Below the pieces are notes generated by a model. The model saw only the letters and a program-made list of their open reading frames with translations. It searched no databases and was not told the DNA's origin. A program made the position numbers and the translations under genes. DNA of 64,000 bases from Piscicola geometra (lineage: Eukaryota; Annelida; Clitellata; Hirudinida; Piscicolidae): assembly GCA_943735955.1 (NCBI GenBank), contig OX030955.1, forward strand, positions 12,161,220 to 12,225,219, read 5' to 3'. Positions 24,450-41,261 of the stretch are shown in pieces; the stretch's first letter is position 1; each line of letters begins with the position of its first letter.

Positions 24450-24465
24450 GGCTCTTTTCAGAGCC
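24450..24465 (+). terminator. Histone mRNA 3' stem-loop, H2A copy 5
   Basis: Consensus hairpin. Confidence 0.96.
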
Positions 24466-27150
24466 ACCCAATCTCGAAAAATAAAAAAGACTCTATGTTG
24501 TTGTTGTTTACTAAAGTAATGTAAACATTTTATTATTCTTTTTTCTTGTTGTCGTCGTTTTCCATTTCGGCTTTATATCCGTCCATAAGCAGTATCAGCA
24601 TCAAGGCGTCTACACTTTTCATAAATTCGGCTTTTTCATTATTTCTAACAAAGTCGCTTGAGATTGATTATATAAAAGGAAATTCCTTTTAGAAGGAGGA
24701 AAGTACTATAATTGTGAAAACGTAATTGAACCTAGCAGGCTAGAGGGTATCAAGGCATCTTTAGGCAACTATCATATTATATTCATTCATATTTCTACCT
24801 ACTGTTTCGAGTTATCTTCGTGGTGACTCAAAAACAAACGGCATAATAATAATAATAATAGATGTGTCTATAAAAGTAGTATGGCCCTCAATGCCTCTAC
24901 TCCTTTCACCATTTGTGATAAATAAAGCTTGTAAAAGAGTCACTTCAATTCAAATAAATTCCAAATTTAGAAAAAGTATTCTTTTCTATCTATTCAACAA
25001 TCTCATGTTGTATACACTTAATTAAATATTTCACAAAGTTTGAATTTTAAGTGTAATCTTTAGTCGCCAGGGGGACAAAAAACTTAAATTTATAAGGGTT
25101 TTTTCTTTGATTATTTATAAAATCATGAAATTTAGATGAAGTGCATAATAACAACAAAAATATTAACAGCAATAGAGCCATGGCAGTTTCAGTCTGCCTG
25201 CCTGCCTGCCTGCCTGCCTTCCTCCCTGCCAGCTAGCCTCTGCCTGCACACCTATATCTATTCAATATGTAGTAGCATTAGAAGAAGGCTTTCAATTTGA
25301 AGGCAGAATGCATTTATTATTAATATTAATTTCCATTTGGATTATTAATATTCACACAATATTCTTCTTTTTTTTCTATTCATCTACTATGCTTTCATAG
25401 GCACTCCAAAGGCTGCCTTCCAACATAAGGCAATTGCTCACACTCAGACTGGCACTGCTTTGTAATTATATTTATTGTCTTCATTAATGTTCAAGATGAG
25501 AGCTAGATTGCTATTATTAGTATTTATGAACTGCAAAAAAAATTCATTTGAAATGTTCAAGTAGATAGAAAGAAAAAAAGATTGAATGTAAATGCCATCA
25601 GGCAGAAGCAAGTGCAAGAAAGAAGACAAGAAAGAGTCACTCTATAGCAGCATTTGTAGCTACTCTTTAGCTTGGTATTTCTCATAAACAGTCAAAAGCC
25701 TACTCATGCCATGACAGTAAAACATCTTGGATGTATCTTGTATGTATGTATGTATGAGAATGTAGAAGGTATTAGTTCTTGAAAGAACTAGTTTTAGCTC
25801 TAAAGAAATAAGCATCGGATTCTTTTTTCATTTAATTAGACTTATTAAAAAGCTAATTTTTAATTTCCTTATAACTCTAGTTCTTTCAAATCTCGGTCTT
25901 TTCGTTGGCGCCAAAACGCTTTGTTCTTTCAAGTTTATAAACAAAGCCTTTAAACACCCTTCATTTTGACTTTTAAACGCAATTCTTTTGCCTAAATTTA
26001 TTAACTTACATTTATATAAGAAAAAGAAGAGTAGAAGGATGATAAGGAGACATTTTCTTTTATTCCATAAGTACCTTCAAACCATGCCAATTAAAAATTT
26101 CTAAATGATGATGAAGCATTAAAGTGTTATGAGGTGAAATCTTATGAGATAGGTGAGCAGTCAGTCAGACAGGCAGACAGACAGGCAGGCAGGCAGCAGA
26201 CAGGCACTCAGTCAGTCAGTGAGGCAACAAGACCTAGTCATTAAGCAAAATTTGGGAATTTGAGTAAAAGACCAAAAGAAAAACTTATAAAAACATTTAA
26301 AACTCACTTGCTGCTTCAGAGGAGAAGGTGAGCAAGAGATTATGAGCCTTATCAATATCTCTATAGATAGTTGCCAAAAATGACATGCAAATAGTAATAA
26401 AAACTAAAAAGTAGAAGAAACATTCTATTTAATTCTATATATCGAGTCAAAAGAATCATGTGGATTAAAAATAAGAAGATATACTATTTAGAAATGACAT
26501 GTGTGAACATGCATTCAGTCAGTCAAGGGCTCTTACAAAGAGGCAAGCAAGGATAGAATCCACTTTTGTTGATTGAAAGTAACATGTAAAAGTATAAATT
26601 TTATAAAATCAAAATAACTCACCTTTCGACTGTTTACAAAAACTTCATCTCAATCAAGTATGTAGAAGGCAAAAACTGCCTAAAAACTATTAGATTGGCA
26701 TAAACGCACCAAGAAAGAAGTTGTGATTTTCTTTTAATCAAAAAATATCTATCAATCAAATATATATGAAAAATGTTTTAAAAGGTTGCAAATGTCAAGA
26801 GATTCAATCTGATGTCATGAGAGAGCAGGAGGGCAGACAGGCATAAAGACCTAAGGGAAATAATATATACTCTTGACTATATGTTCTTATTATAGGATGA
26901 AAATGTAATTTTTTTTATTATCCAAATAACTCACTAATACTAACTATATTGAAATTATTATTTTTAGTCGCCAGAGAGCCAAAAATAGCAATAAATAAAA
27001 TAACAACTGACCGAATGAGAAGGGAGGATGCTTCTTTTTCTTTACACCACCACCACCAACAGCAACAACAACAACAACAACAGCAACAACAACAACAACA
27101 GCAGCAACGAAGAAACAACAACAAAGTTTATTTCTTTTTTGAGCATTGGT

Positions 27151-27166
27151 GGCTCTGAAAAGAGCC
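27151..27166 (-). terminator. Histone mRNA 3' stem-loop, H3 copy 5
   Basis: Consensus hairpin on the minus strand. Confidence 0.96.
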
Positions 27167-27202
27167 GTTTTGTGGTGCAAGTTAAGTGATGAGCATTTCT
27201 TC

Positions 27203-28312
<1,110 letters not shown>

Positions 28313-28349
28313 GTCTCTTTCATCTATCCATCCATCCATCCTCACAAAC

Positions 28350-28365
28350 GGTCCTTTTCAGGACC
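28350..28365 (+). terminator. Histone mRNA 3' stem-loop, H4 copy 6
   Basis: H4-type variant hairpin. Confidence 0.95.
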
Positions 28366-28749
28366 ACAATTTCGAAAAAACAAAAATAACTTTTGTCCTT
28401 TACCTCTCATATGAAAGAAAATTATTCTTCTTATTAATGGCTTAATATTCTTGATTGATTGATTACATTGAGTGAATTTTTGTTCAATAATAAAAAATGG
28501 AATCTCTCAAGTACATAATCATTATTATTATCATGTCTATTCTTGATTTAGTGGACTTTTTTTAAATAATTAAAAACTTTATTAAATTGAATCTTTATTA
28601 AAAGTAAAAATATACATTTTCGGAGAGTTCAATTTTCAATTCATCTAATCAATTAAGCATTTCATTAGCGGTGCCGTTAAGAGAGGTGCAGGCTAATATT
28701 AAATGAATAATCAACAAAGTGTCTATTTTTTCGTTTTTTGACATTTGGT

Positions 28750-28765
28750 GGCTCTGAAAAGAGCC
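28750..28765 (-). terminator. Histone mRNA 3' stem-loop, H2B copy 6
   Basis: Consensus hairpin on the minus strand. Confidence 0.96.
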
Positions 28766-28803
28766 TTTTGATGAATGTTTAATAGTGAGGTAGTAGCAGA
28801 TTT

Positions 28804-29175
28804 CTACTTGGAGCTGGTGTACTTGGTGACGGCCTTGGTTCCTTCGCTTACAGCGTGCTTCGCCAACTCACCAGGCAGCAGGAGTCGAACGGCTGTTTGA
28901 ATTTCCCTAGACGTGATGGTCGAGCGCTTGTTGTAGTGCGCCAGTCTAGACGCCTCAGCAGCGATTCTCTCGAAGATGTCGTTCACGAAAGAGTTCATGA
29001 TCGACATAGCCTTGCCGCTGATGCCGGTGTCGGGGTGCACTTGCTTGAGCACCTTGTAGATGTAAATGAAGTAGGACTCCTTTCGCCTCTTCTTCTGCTT
29101 CTTATCGGCATTTCTGACCGCCTTCGCCTTACTCGCGGCCTTCTTGGCTCCCTTACTGGCTGGTTTGGGTGGCAT
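28804..29175 (-). CDS. H2B: Histone H2B, copy 6
   Basis: Protein identical to the copy at 865; Pro100 codon is CCT (plus-strand A at 28873). Confidence 0.99.
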   Translation of the reverse strand: MPPKPASKGAKKAASKAKAVRNADKKQKKRRKESYFIYIYKVLKQVHPDTGISGKAMSIMNSFVNDIFERIAAEASRLAHYNKRSTITSREIQTAVRLLLPGELAKHAVSEGTKAVTKYTSSK

Positions 29176-29601
29176 GCTTGTTGACTAATTGACTGACTAA
29201 CTGACCGACTGAGAATGAGAATATGTGAAATTTCACAAATGCAGAGTCGACGTCTTGCTACTATTTATACGGAAAGCGATCTCGCCACTTTAGTCAAGTT
29301 ATCACGTGAGCAATTGACTAAAGTTACTCAGCCAATTAGAGCCGACGTTCGAAAGTTTGACTAAAGTGAAATAGACGAATGGCGGTTGATATTTCAAATT
29401 TGACTAAAGTCAAATCGACGAACGGCGGTTGAGACAACAAAGTTGACTAAAGTGAAATCGACGAATGGCAGTAGAGATTTCAAATTTGACTAAAGTCACT
29501 TTTGTATATAAAGGAGCTTTCAAATTTAACTCGACATAACTACCGATCTCCATTCCATTAGATTTTACATTTCTTAGTAGTCAACGTCATCAGTCATCAG
29601 C
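29176..29601. promoter_or_regulatory. Divergent H2B/H2A promoter, unit 6
   Basis: Five-module form. H2B TATA 29262-29269, H2A TATA 29505-29512. Confidence 0.82.
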
Positions 29602-30006
29602 ATGTCTGGCAGAGGTAAAGGCGGCAAAGTGAAGGGAAAGTCAAAGACTAGGTCGAGTCGTGCGGGACTGCAATTCCCGGTCGGAAGAATTCACAGACTT
29701 CTTCGCAAAGGCAACTACGCCGAAAGAATCGGTGCAGGCGCGCCAGTCTACTTGGCCGCCGTGATGGAGTACTTGGCGGCTGAGGTACTCGAGTTGGCGG
29801 GCAACGCCGCGCGTGACAACAAGAAGACGAGAATCATTCCTCGTCACTTGCAACTAGCCATCAGGAACGACGAAGAGTTGAACAAACTTTTGTCCGGCGT
29901 CACGATCGCCCAAGGTGGTGTCTTGCCAAACATCCAGGCGGTTCTGCTGCCCAAGAAGACCGCTACAACTGGTGGAGGAGGCAGCCAGGCTGTTTCCAGT
30001 CAGTAA
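29602..30006 (+). CDS. H2A: Histone H2A, copy 6
   Basis: Protein identical to the copy at 1663. Confidence 0.98.
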   Translation: MSGRGKGGKVKGKSKTRSSRAGLQFPVGRIHRLLRKGNYAERIGAGAPVYLAAVMEYLAAEVLELAGNAARDNKKTRIIPRHLQLAIRNDEELNKLLSGVTIAQGGVLPNIQAVLLPKKTATTGGGGSQAVSSQ

Positions 30007-30047
30007 CGGATTCTGCTTGCTTCTTTACCAGCGAACAACTTCAAAAC

Positions 30048-30063
30048 GGCTCTTTTCAGAGCC
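30048..30063 (+). terminator. Histone mRNA 3' stem-loop, H2A copy 6
   Basis: Consensus hairpin. Confidence 0.96.
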
Positions 30064-32745
30064 ACCCAATCTCGAAAAATAAAAAAGACTCTATGTTGTT
30101 GTTGTTTACTAAAGTAATGTAAACATTTTATTATTCTTTTTTCTTGTTGTCGTCGTTTTCCATTTCGGCTTTATATCCGTCCATAAGCAGTATCAGCATC
30201 AAGGCGTCTACACTTTTCATAAATTCGGCTTTTTCATTATTTCTAACAAAGTCGCTTGAGATTGATTATATAAAAGGAAATTCCTTTTAGAAGGAGGAAA
30301 GTACTATAATTGTGAAAACGTAATTGAACCTAGCAGGCTAGAGGGTATCAAGGCATCTTTAGGCAACTATCATATTATATTCATTCATATTTCTACCTAC
30401 TGTTTCGAGTTATCTTCGTGGTGACTCAAAAACAAACGGCATAATAATAATAATAATAGATGTGTCTATAAAAGTAGTATGGCCCTCAATGCCTCTACTC
30501 CTTTCACCATTTGTGATAAATAAAGCTTGTAAAAGAGTCACTTCAATTCAAATAAATTCCAAATTTAGAAAAAGTATTCTTTTCTATCTATTCAACAATC
30601 TCATGTTGTATACACTTAATTAAATATTTCACAAAGTTTGAATTTTAAGTGTAATCTTTAGTCGCCAGGGGGACAAAAAACTTAAATTTATAAGGGTTTT
30701 TTCTTTGATTATTTATAAAATCATGAAATTTAGATGAAGTGCATAATAACAACAAAAATATTAACAGCAATAGAGCCATGGCAGTTTCAGTCTGCCTGCC
30801 TGCCTGCCTGCCTGCCTTCCTCCCTGCCAGCTAGCCTCTGCCTGCACACCTATATCTATTCAATATGTAGTAGCATTAGAAGAAGGCTTTCAATTTGAAG
30901 GCAGAATGCATTTATTATTAATATTAATTTCCATTTGGATTATTAATATTCACACAATATTCTTCTTTTTTTTCTATTCATCTACTATGCTTTCATAGGC
31001 ACTCCAAAGGCTGCCTTCCAACATAAGGCAATTGCTCACACTCAGACTGGCACTGCTTTGTAATTATATTTATTGTCTTCATTAATGTTCAAGATGAGAG
31101 CTAGATTGCTATTATTAGTATTTATGAACTGCAAAAAAAATTCATTTGAAATGTTCAAGTAGATAGAAAGAAAAAAAGATTGAATGTAAATGCCATCAGG
31201 CAGAAGCAAGTGCAAGAAAGAAGACAAGAAAGAGTCACTCTATAGCAGCATTTGTAGCTACTCTTTAGCTTGGTATTTCTCATAAACAGTCAAAAGCCTA
31301 CTCATGCCATGACAGTAAAACATCTTGGATGTATCTTGTATGTATGTATGTATGAGAATGTAGAAGGTATTAGTTCTTGAAAGAACTAGTTTTAGCTCTA
31401 AAGAAATAAGCATCGGATTCTTTTTTCATTTAATTAGACTTATTAAAAAGCTAATTTTTAATTTCCTTATAACTCTAGTTCTTTCAAATCTCGGTCTTTT
31501 CGTTGGCGCCAAAACGCTTTGTTCTTTCAAGTTTATAAACAAAGCCTTTAAACACCCTTCATTTTGACTTTTAAACGCAATTCTTTTGCCTAAATTTATT
31601 AACTTACATTTATATAAGAAAAAGAAGAGTAGAAGGATGATAAGGAGACATTTTCTTTTATTCCATAAGTACCTTCAAACCATGCCAATTAAAAATTTCT
31701 AAATGATGATGAAGCATTAAAGTGTTATGAGGTGAAATCTTATGAGATAGGTGAGCAGTCAGTCAGACAGGCAGACAGACAGGCAGGCAGGCAGCAGACA
31801 GGCACTCAGTCAGTCAGTGAGGCAACAAGACCTAGTCATTAAGCAAAATTTGGGAATTTGAGTAAAAGACCAAAAGAAAAACTTATAAAAACATTTAAAA
31901 CTCACTTGCTGCTTCAGAGGAGAAGGTGAGCAAGAGATTATGAGCCTTATCAATATCTCTATAGATAGTTGCCAAAAATGACATGCAAATAGTAATAAAA
32001 ACTAAAAAGTAGAAGAAACATTCTATTTAATTCTATATATCGAGTCAAAAGAATCATGTGGATTAAAAATAAGAAGATATACTATTTAGAAATGACATGT
32101 GTGAACATGCATTCAGTCAGTCAAGGGCTCTTACAAAGAGGCAAGCAAGGATAGAATCCACTTTTGTTGATTGAAAGTAACATGTAAAAGTATAAATTTT
32201 ATAAAATCAAAATAACTCACCTTTCGACTGTTTACAAAAACTTCATCTCAATCAAGTATGTAGAAGGCAAAAACTGCCTAAAAACTATTAGATTGGCATA
32301 AACGCACCAAGAAAGAAGTTGTGATTTTCTTTTAATCAAAAAATATCTATCAATCAAATATATATGAAAAATGTTTTAAAAGGTTGCAAATGTCAAGAGA
32401 TTCAATCTGATGTCATGAGAGAGCAGGAGGGCAGACAGGCATAAAGACCTAAGGGAAATAATATATACTCTTGACTATATGTTCTTATTATAGGATGAAA
32501 ATGTAATTTTTTTTATTATCCAAATAACTCACTAATACTAACTATATTGAAATTATTATTTTTAGTCGCCAGAGAGCCAAAAATAGCAATAAATAAAATA
32601 ACAACTGACCGAATGAGAAGGGAGGATGCTTCTTTTTCTTTACACCACCACCACCAACAGCAACAACAACAACAACAGCAACAACAACAACAACAGCAGC
32701 AACGAAGAAACAACAACAAAGTTTATTTCTTTTTTGAGCATTGGT

Positions 32746-32761
32746 GGCTCTGAAAAGAGCC
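32746..32761 (-). terminator. Histone mRNA 3' stem-loop, H3 copy 6
   Basis: Consensus hairpin on the minus strand. Confidence 0.96.
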
Positions 32762-32797
32762 GTTTTGTGGTGCAAGTTAAGTGATGAGCATTTCTTC

Positions 32798-33907
<1,110 letters not shown>

Positions 33908-33944
33908 GTCTCTTTCATCTATCCATCCATCCATCCTCACAAAC

Positions 33945-33960
33945 GGTCCTTTTCAGGACC
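33945..33960 (+). terminator. Histone mRNA 3' stem-loop, H4 copy 7
   Basis: H4-type variant hairpin. Confidence 0.95.
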
Positions 33961-34344
33961 ACAATTTCGAAAAAACAAAAATAACTTTTGTCCTTTACCT
34001 CTCATATGAAAGAAAATTATTCTTCTTATTAATGGCTTAATATTCTTGATTGATTGATTACATTGAGTGAATTTTTGTTCAATAATAAAAAATGGAATCT
34101 CTCAAGTACATAATCATTATTATTATCATGTCTATTCTTGATTTAGTGGACTTTTTTTAAATAATTAAAAACTTTATTAAATTGAATCTTTATTAAAAGT
34201 AAAAATATACATTTTCGGAGAGTTCAATTTTCAATTCATCTAATCAATTAAGCATTTCATTAGCGGTGCCGTTAAGAGAGGTGCAGGCTAATATTAAATG
34301 AATAATCAACAAAGTGTCTATTTTTTCGTTTTTTGACATTTGGT

Positions 34345-34360
34345 GGCTCTGAAAAGAGCC
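34345..34360 (-). terminator. Histone mRNA 3' stem-loop, H2B copy 7
   Basis: Consensus hairpin on the minus strand. Confidence 0.96.
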
Positions 34361-34398
34361 TTTTGATGAATGTTTAATAGTGAGGTAGTAGCAGATTT

Positions 34399-34770
34399 CT
34401 ACTTGGAGCTGGTGTACTTGGTGACGGCCTTGGTTCCTTCGCTTACAGCGTGCTTCGCCAACTCACCAGGCAGCAGGAGTCGAACGGCTGTTTGAATTTC
34501 CCTAGACGTGATGGTCGAGCGCTTGTTGTAGTGCGCCAGTCTAGACGCCTCAGCAGCGATTCTCTCGAAGATGTCGTTCACGAAAGAGTTCATGATCGAC
34601 ATAGCCTTGCCGCTGATGCCGGTGTCGGGGTGCACTTGCTTGAGCACCTTGTAGATGTAAATGAAGTAGGACTCCTTTCGCCTCTTCTTCTGCTTCTTAT
34701 CGGCATTTCTGACCGCCTTCGCCTTACTCGCGGCCTTCTTGGCTCCCTTACTGGCTGGTTTGGGTGGCAT
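34399..34770 (-). CDS. H2B: Histone H2B, copy 7
   Basis: Protein identical to the copy at 865; Pro100 codon is CCT (plus-strand A at 34468). Confidence 0.99.
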   Translation of the reverse strand: MPPKPASKGAKKAASKAKAVRNADKKQKKRRKESYFIYIYKVLKQVHPDTGISGKAMSIMNSFVNDIFERIAAEASRLAHYNKRSTITSREIQTAVRLLLPGELAKHAVSEGTKAVTKYTSSK

Positions 34771-35196
34771 GCTTGTTGACTAATTGACTGACTAACTGAC
34801 CGACTGAGAATGAGAATATGTGAAATTTCACAAATGCAGAGTCGACGTCTTGCTACTATTTATACGGAAAGCGATCTCGCCACTTTAGTCAAGTTATCAC
34901 GTGAGCAATTGACTAAAGTTACTCAGCCAATTAGAGCCGACGTTCGAAAGTTTGACTAAAGTGAAATAGACGAATGGCGGTTGATATTTCAAATTTGACT
35001 AAAGTCAAATCGACGAACGGCGGTTGAGACAACAAAGTTGACTAAAGTGAAATCGACGAATGGCAGTAGAGATTTCAAATTTGACTAAAGTCACTTTTGT
35101 ATATAAAGGAGCTTTCAAATTTAACTCGACATAACTACCGATCTCCATTCCATTAGATTTTACATTTCTTAGTAGTCAACGTCATCAGTCATCAGC
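34771..35196. promoter_or_regulatory. Divergent H2B/H2A promoter, unit 7
   Basis: Five-module form. H2B TATA 34857-34864, H2A TATA 35100-35107. Confidence 0.82.
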
Positions 35197-35601
35197 ATGT
35201 CTGGCAGAGGTAAAGGCGGCAAAGTGAAGGGAAAGTCAAAGACTAGGTCGAGTCGTGCGGGACTGCAATTCCCGGTCGGAAGAATTCACAGACTTCTTCG
35301 CAAAGGCAACTACGCCGAAAGAATCGGTGCAGGCGCGCCAGTCTACTTGGCCGCCGTGATGGAGTACTTGGCGGCTGAGGTACTCGAGTTGGCGGGCAAC
35401 GCCGCGCGTGACAACAAGAAGACGAGAATCATTCCTCGTCACTTGCAACTAGCCATCAGGAACGACGAAGAGTTGAACAAACTTTTGTCCGGCGTCACGA
35501 TCGCCCAAGGTGGTGTCTTGCCAAACATCCAGGCGGTTCTGCTGCCCAAGAAGACCGCTACAACTGGTGGAGGAGGCAGCCAGGCTGTTTCCAGTCAGTA
35601 A
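35197..35601 (+). CDS. H2A: Histone H2A, copy 7
   Basis: Protein identical to the copy at 1663. Confidence 0.98.
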   Translation: MSGRGKGGKVKGKSKTRSSRAGLQFPVGRIHRLLRKGNYAERIGAGAPVYLAAVMEYLAAEVLELAGNAARDNKKTRIIPRHLQLAIRNDEELNKLLSGVTIAQGGVLPNIQAVLLPKKTATTGGGGSQAVSSQ

Positions 35602-35642
35602 CGGATTCTGCTTGCTTCTTTACCAGCGAACAACTTCAAAAC

Positions 35643-35658
35643 GGCTCTTTTCAGAGCC
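35643..35658 (+). terminator. Histone mRNA 3' stem-loop, H2A copy 7
   Basis: Consensus hairpin. Confidence 0.96.
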
Positions 35659-38348
35659 ACCCAATCTCGAAAAATAAAAAAGACTCTATGTTGTTGTTGT
35701 TTACTAAAGTAATGTAAACATTTTATTATTCTTTTTTCTTGTTGTCGTCGTTTTCCATTTCGGCTTTATATCCGTCCATAAGCAGTATCAGCATCAAGGC
35801 GTCTACACTTTTCATAAATTCGGCTTTTTCATTATTTCTAACAAAGTCGCTTGAGATTGATTATATAAAAGGAAATTCCTTTTAGAAGGAGGAAAGTACT
35901 ATAATTGTGAAAACGTAATTGAACCTAGCAGGCTAGAGGGTATCAAGGCATCTTTAGGCAACTATCATATTATATTCATTCATATTTCTACCTACTGTTT
36001 CGAGTTATCTTCGTGGTGACTCAAAAACAAACGGCATAATAATAATAATAATAGATGTGTCTATAAAAGTAGTATGGCCCTCAATGCCTCTACTCCTTTC
36101 ACCATTTGTGATAAATAAAGCTTGTAAAAGAGTCACTTCAATTCAAATAAATTCCAAATTTAGAAAAAGTATTCTTTTCTATCTATTCAACAATCTCATG
36201 TTGTATACACTTAATTAAATATTTCACAAAGTTTGAATTTTAAGTGTAATCTTTAGTCGCCAGGGGGACAAAAAACTTAAATTTATAAGGGTTTTTTCTT
36301 TGATTATTTATAAAATCATGAAATTTAGATGAAGTGCATAATAACAACAAAAATATTAACAGCAATAGAGCCATGGCAGTTTCAGTCTGCCTGCCTGCCT
36401 GCCTGCCTGCCTTCCTCCCTGCCAGCTAGCCTCTGCCTGCACACCTATATCTATTCAATATGTAGTAGCATTAGAAGAAGGCTTTCAATTTGAAGGCAGA
36501 ATGCATTTATTATTAATATTAATTTCCATTTGGATTATTAATATTCACACAATATTCTTCTTTTTTTTCTATTCATCTACTATGCTTTCATAGGCACTCC
36601 AAAGGCTGCCTTCCAACATAAGGCAATTGCTCACACTCAGACTGGCACTGCTTTGTAATTATATTTATTGTCTTCATTAATGTTCAAGATGAGAGCTAGA
36701 TTGCTATTATTAGTATTTATGAACTGCAAAAAAAATTCATTTGAAATGTTCAAGTAGATAGAAAGAAAAAAAGATTGAATGTAAATGCCATCAGGCAGAA
36801 GCAAGTGCAAGAAAGAAGACAAGAAAGAGTCACTCTATAGCAGCATTTGTAGCTACTCTTTAGCTTGGTATTTCTCATAAACAGTCAAAAGCCTACTCAT
36901 GCCATGACAGTAAAACATCTTGGATGTATCTTGTATGTATGTATGTATGAGAATGTAGAAGGTATTAGTTCTTGAAAGAACTAGTTTTAGCTCTAAAGAA
37001 ATAAGCATCGGATTCTTTTTTCATTTAATTAGACTTATTAAAAAGCTAATTTTTAATTTCCTTATAACTCTAGTTCTTTCAAATCTCGGTCTTTTCGTTG
37101 GCGCCAAAACGCTTTGTTCTTTCAAGTTTATAAACAAAGCCTTTAAACACCCTTCATTTTGACTTTTAAACGCAATTCTTTTGCCTAAATTTATTAACTT
37201 ACATTTATATAAGAAAAAGAAGAGTAGAAGGATGATAAGGAGACATTTTCTTTTATTCCATAAGTACCTTCAAACCATGCCAATTAAAAATTTCTAAATG
37301 ATGATGAAGCATTAAAGTGTTATGAGGTGAAATCTTATGAGATAGGTGAGCAGTCAGTCAGACAGGCAGACAGACAGGCAGGCAGGCAGGCAGGCAGCAG
37401 ACAGGCACTCAGTCAGTCAGTGAGGCAACAAGACCTAGTCATTAAGCAAAATTTGGGAATTTGAGTAAAAGACCAAAAGAAAAACTTATAAAAACATTTA
37501 AAACTCACTTGCTGCTTCAGAGGAGAAGGTGAGCAAGAGATTATGAGCCTTATCAATATCTCTATAGATAGTTGCCAAAAATGACATGCAAATAGTAATA
37601 AAAACTAAAAAGTAGAAGAAACATTCTATTTAATTCTATATATCGAGTCAAAAGAATCATGTGGATTAAAAATAAGAAGATATACTATTTAGAAATGACA
37701 TGTGTGAACATGCATTCAGTCAGTCAAGGGCTCTTACAAAGAGGCAAGCAAGGATAGAATCCACTTTTGTTGATTGAAAGTAACATGTAAAAGTATAAAT
37801 TTTATAAAATCAAAATAACTCACCTTTCGACTGTTTACAAAAACTTCATCTCAATCAAGTATGTAGAAGGCAAAAACTGCCTAAAAACTATTAGATTGGC
37901 ATAAACGCACCAAGAAAGAAGTTGTGATTTTCTTTTAATCAAAAAATATCTATCAATCAAATATATATGAAAAATGTTTTAAAAGGTTGCAAATGTCAAG
38001 AGATTCAATCTGATGTCATGAGAGAGCAGGAGGGCAGACAGGCATAAAGACCTAAGGGAAATAATATATACTCTTGACTATATGTTCTTATTATAGGATG
38101 AAAATGTAATTTTTTTTATTATCCAAATAACTCACTAATACTAACTATATTGAAATTATTATTTTTAGTCGCCAGAGAGCCAAAAATAGCAATAAATAAA
38201 ATAACAACTGACCGAATGAGAAGGGAGGATGCTTCTTTTTCTTTACACCACCACCACCAACAGCAACAACAACAACAACAGCAACAACAACAACAACAGC
38301 AGCAACGAAGAAACAACAACAAAGTTTATTTCTTTTTTGAGCATTGGT

Positions 38349-38364
38349 GGCTCTGAAAAGAGCC
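38349..38364 (-). terminator. Histone mRNA 3' stem-loop, H3 copy 7
   Basis: Consensus hairpin on the minus strand. Confidence 0.96.
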
Positions 38365-38400
38365 GTTTTGTGGTGCAAGTTAAGTGATGAGCATTTCTTC

Positions 38401-39510
<1,110 letters not shown>

Positions 39511-39547
39511 GTCTCTTTCATCTATCCATCCATCCATCCTCACAAAC

Positions 39548-39563
39548 GGTCCTTTTCAGGACC
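39548..39563 (+). terminator. Histone mRNA 3' stem-loop, H4 copy 8
   Basis: H4-type variant hairpin. Confidence 0.95.
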
Positions 39564-39947
39564 ACAATTTCGAAAAAACAAAAATAACTTTTGTCCTTTA
39601 CCTCTCATATGAAAGAAAATTATTCTTCTTATTAATGGCTTAATATTCTTGATTGATTGATTACATTGAGTGAATTTTTGTTCAATAATAAAAAATGGAA
39701 TCTCTCAAGTACATAATCATTATTATTATCATGTCTATTCTTGATTTAGTGGACTTTTTTTAAATAATTAAAAACTTTATTAAATTGAATCTTTATTAAA
39801 AGTAAAAATATACATTTTCGGAGAGTTCAATTTTCAATTCATCTAATCAATTAAGCATTTCATTAGCGGTGCCGTTAAGAGAGGTGCAGGCTAATATTAA
39901 ATGAATAATCAACAAAGTGTCTATTTTTTCGTTTTTTGACATTTGGT

Positions 39948-39963
39948 GGCTCTGAAAAGAGCC
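39948..39963 (-). terminator. Histone mRNA 3' stem-loop, H2B copy 8
   Basis: Consensus hairpin on the minus strand. Confidence 0.96.
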
Positions 39964-40001
39964 TTTTGATGAATGTTTAATAGTGAGGTAGTAGCAGATT
40001 T

Positions 40002-40373
40002 CTACTTGGAGCTGGTGTACTTGGTGACGGCCTTGGTTCCTTCGCTTACAGCGTGCTTCGCCAACTCACCGGGCAGCAGGAGTCGAACGGCTGTTTGAAT
40101 TTCCCTAGACGTGATGGTCGAGCGCTTGTTGTAGTGCGCCAGTCTAGACGCCTCAGCAGCGATTCTCTCGAAGATGTCGTTCACGAAAGAGTTCATGATC
40201 GACATAGCCTTGCCGCTGATGCCGGTGTCGGGGTGCACTTGCTTGAGCACCTTGTAGATGTAAATGAAGTAGGACTCCTTTCGCCTCTTCTTCTGCTTCT
40301 TATCGGCATTTCTGACCGCCTTCGCCTTACTCGCGGCCTTCTTGGCTCCCTTACTGGCTGGTTTGGGTGGCAT
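40002..40373 (-). CDS. H2B: Histone H2B, copy 8
   Basis: Protein identical to the copy at 865; Pro100 codon is CCC, unlike the preceding three copies. Confidence 0.99.
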   Translation of the reverse strand: MPPKPASKGAKKAASKAKAVRNADKKQKKRRKESYFIYIYKVLKQVHPDTGISGKAMSIMNSFVNDIFERIAAEASRLAHYNKRSTITSREIQTAVRLLLPGELAKHAVSEGTKAVTKYTSSK

Positions 40374-40799
40374 GCTTGTTGACTAATTGACTGACTAACT
40401 GACCGACTGAGAATGAGAATATGTGAAATTTCACAAATGCAGAGTCGACGTCTTGCTACTATTTATACGGAAAGCGATCTCGCCACTTTAGTCAAGTTAT
40501 CACGTGAGCAATTGACTAAAGTTACTCAGCCAATTAGAGCCGACGTTCGAAAGTTTGACTAAAGTGAAATAGACGAATGGCGGTTGATATTTCAAATTTG
40601 ACTAAAGTCAAATCGACGAACGGCGGTTGAGACAACAAAGTTGACTAAAGTGAAATCGACGAATGGCAGTAGAGATTTCAAATTTGACTAAAGTCACTTT
40701 TGTATATAAAGGAGCTTTCAAATTTAACTCGACATAACTACCGATCTCCATTCCATTAGATTTTACATTTCTTAGTAGTCAACGTCATCAGTCATCAGC
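40374..40799. promoter_or_regulatory. Divergent H2B/H2A promoter, unit 8
   Basis: Five-module form. H2B TATA 40460-40467, H2A TATA 40703-40710. Confidence 0.82.
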
Positions 40800-41204
40800 A
40801 TGTCTGGCAGAGGTAAAGGCGGCAAAGTGAAGGGAAAGTCAAAGACTAGGTCGAGTCGTGCGGGACTGCAATTCCCGGTCGGAAGAATTCACAGACTTCT
40901 TCGCAAAGGCAACTACGCCGAAAGAATCGGTGCAGGCGCGCCAGTCTACTTGGCCGCCGTGATGGAGTACTTGGCGGCTGAGGTACTCGAGTTGGCGGGC
41001 AACGCCGCGCGTGACAACAAGAAGACGAGAATCATTCCTCGTCACTTGCAACTAGCCATCAGGAACGACGAAGAGTTGAACAAACTTTTGTCCGGCGTCA
41101 CGATCGCCCAAGGTGGTGTCTTGCCAAACATCCAGGCGGTTCTGCTGCCCAAGAAGACCGCTACAACTGGTGGAGGAGGCAGCCAGGCTGTTTCCAGTCA
41201 GTAA
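40800..41204 (+). CDS. H2A: Histone H2A, copy 8
   Basis: Protein identical to the copy at 1663. Confidence 0.98.
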   Translation: MSGRGKGGKVKGKSKTRSSRAGLQFPVGRIHRLLRKGNYAERIGAGAPVYLAAVMEYLAAEVLELAGNAARDNKKTRIIPRHLQLAIRNDEELNKLLSGVTIAQGGVLPNIQAVLLPKKTATTGGGGSQAVSSQ

Positions 41205-41245
41205 CGGATTCTGCTTGCTTCTTTACCAGCGAACAACTTCAAAAC

Positions 41246-41261
41246 GGCTCTTTTCAGAGCC
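41246..41261 (+). terminator. Histone mRNA 3' stem-loop, H2A copy 8
   Basis: Consensus hairpin. Confidence 0.96.

Larger units (their letters stand above)
24409..27202. other. H2A-H3 spacer, unit 5 (2794 bp)
   Basis: CTGC x6 (25194-25217), CAGG x3 (26182-26193, two fewer than most), CAC x4 plus CAR x17 (27045-27107). First unit with the C/T left-hand SNP pair. No gene recognised. Confidence 0.85.
28313..28803. other. Convergent H4/H2B 3' region, unit 6
   Basis: 491 bp as in unit 1; no gene. Confidence 0.85.
30007..32797. other. H2A-H3 spacer, unit 6 (2791 bp)
   Basis: CTGC x6 (30792-30815), CAGG x3 (31780-31791, shared only with unit 5), CAC x4 plus CAR x16 (32643-32702). No gene recognised. 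Confidence 0.85.
33908..34398. other. Convergent H4/H2B 3' region, unit 7
   Basis: 491 bp as in unit 1; no gene. Confidence 0.85.
35602..38400. other. H2A-H3 spacer, unit 7 (2799 bp)
   Basis: CTGC x6 (36387-36410), CAGG x5 (37375-37394), CAC x4 plus CAR x16 (38246-38305). This is the commonest spacer form, shared with units 9 and 11. No gene recognised. Confidence 0.85.
39511..40001. other. Convergent H4/H2B 3' region, unit 8
   Basis: 491 bp as in unit 1; no gene. Confidence 0.85.
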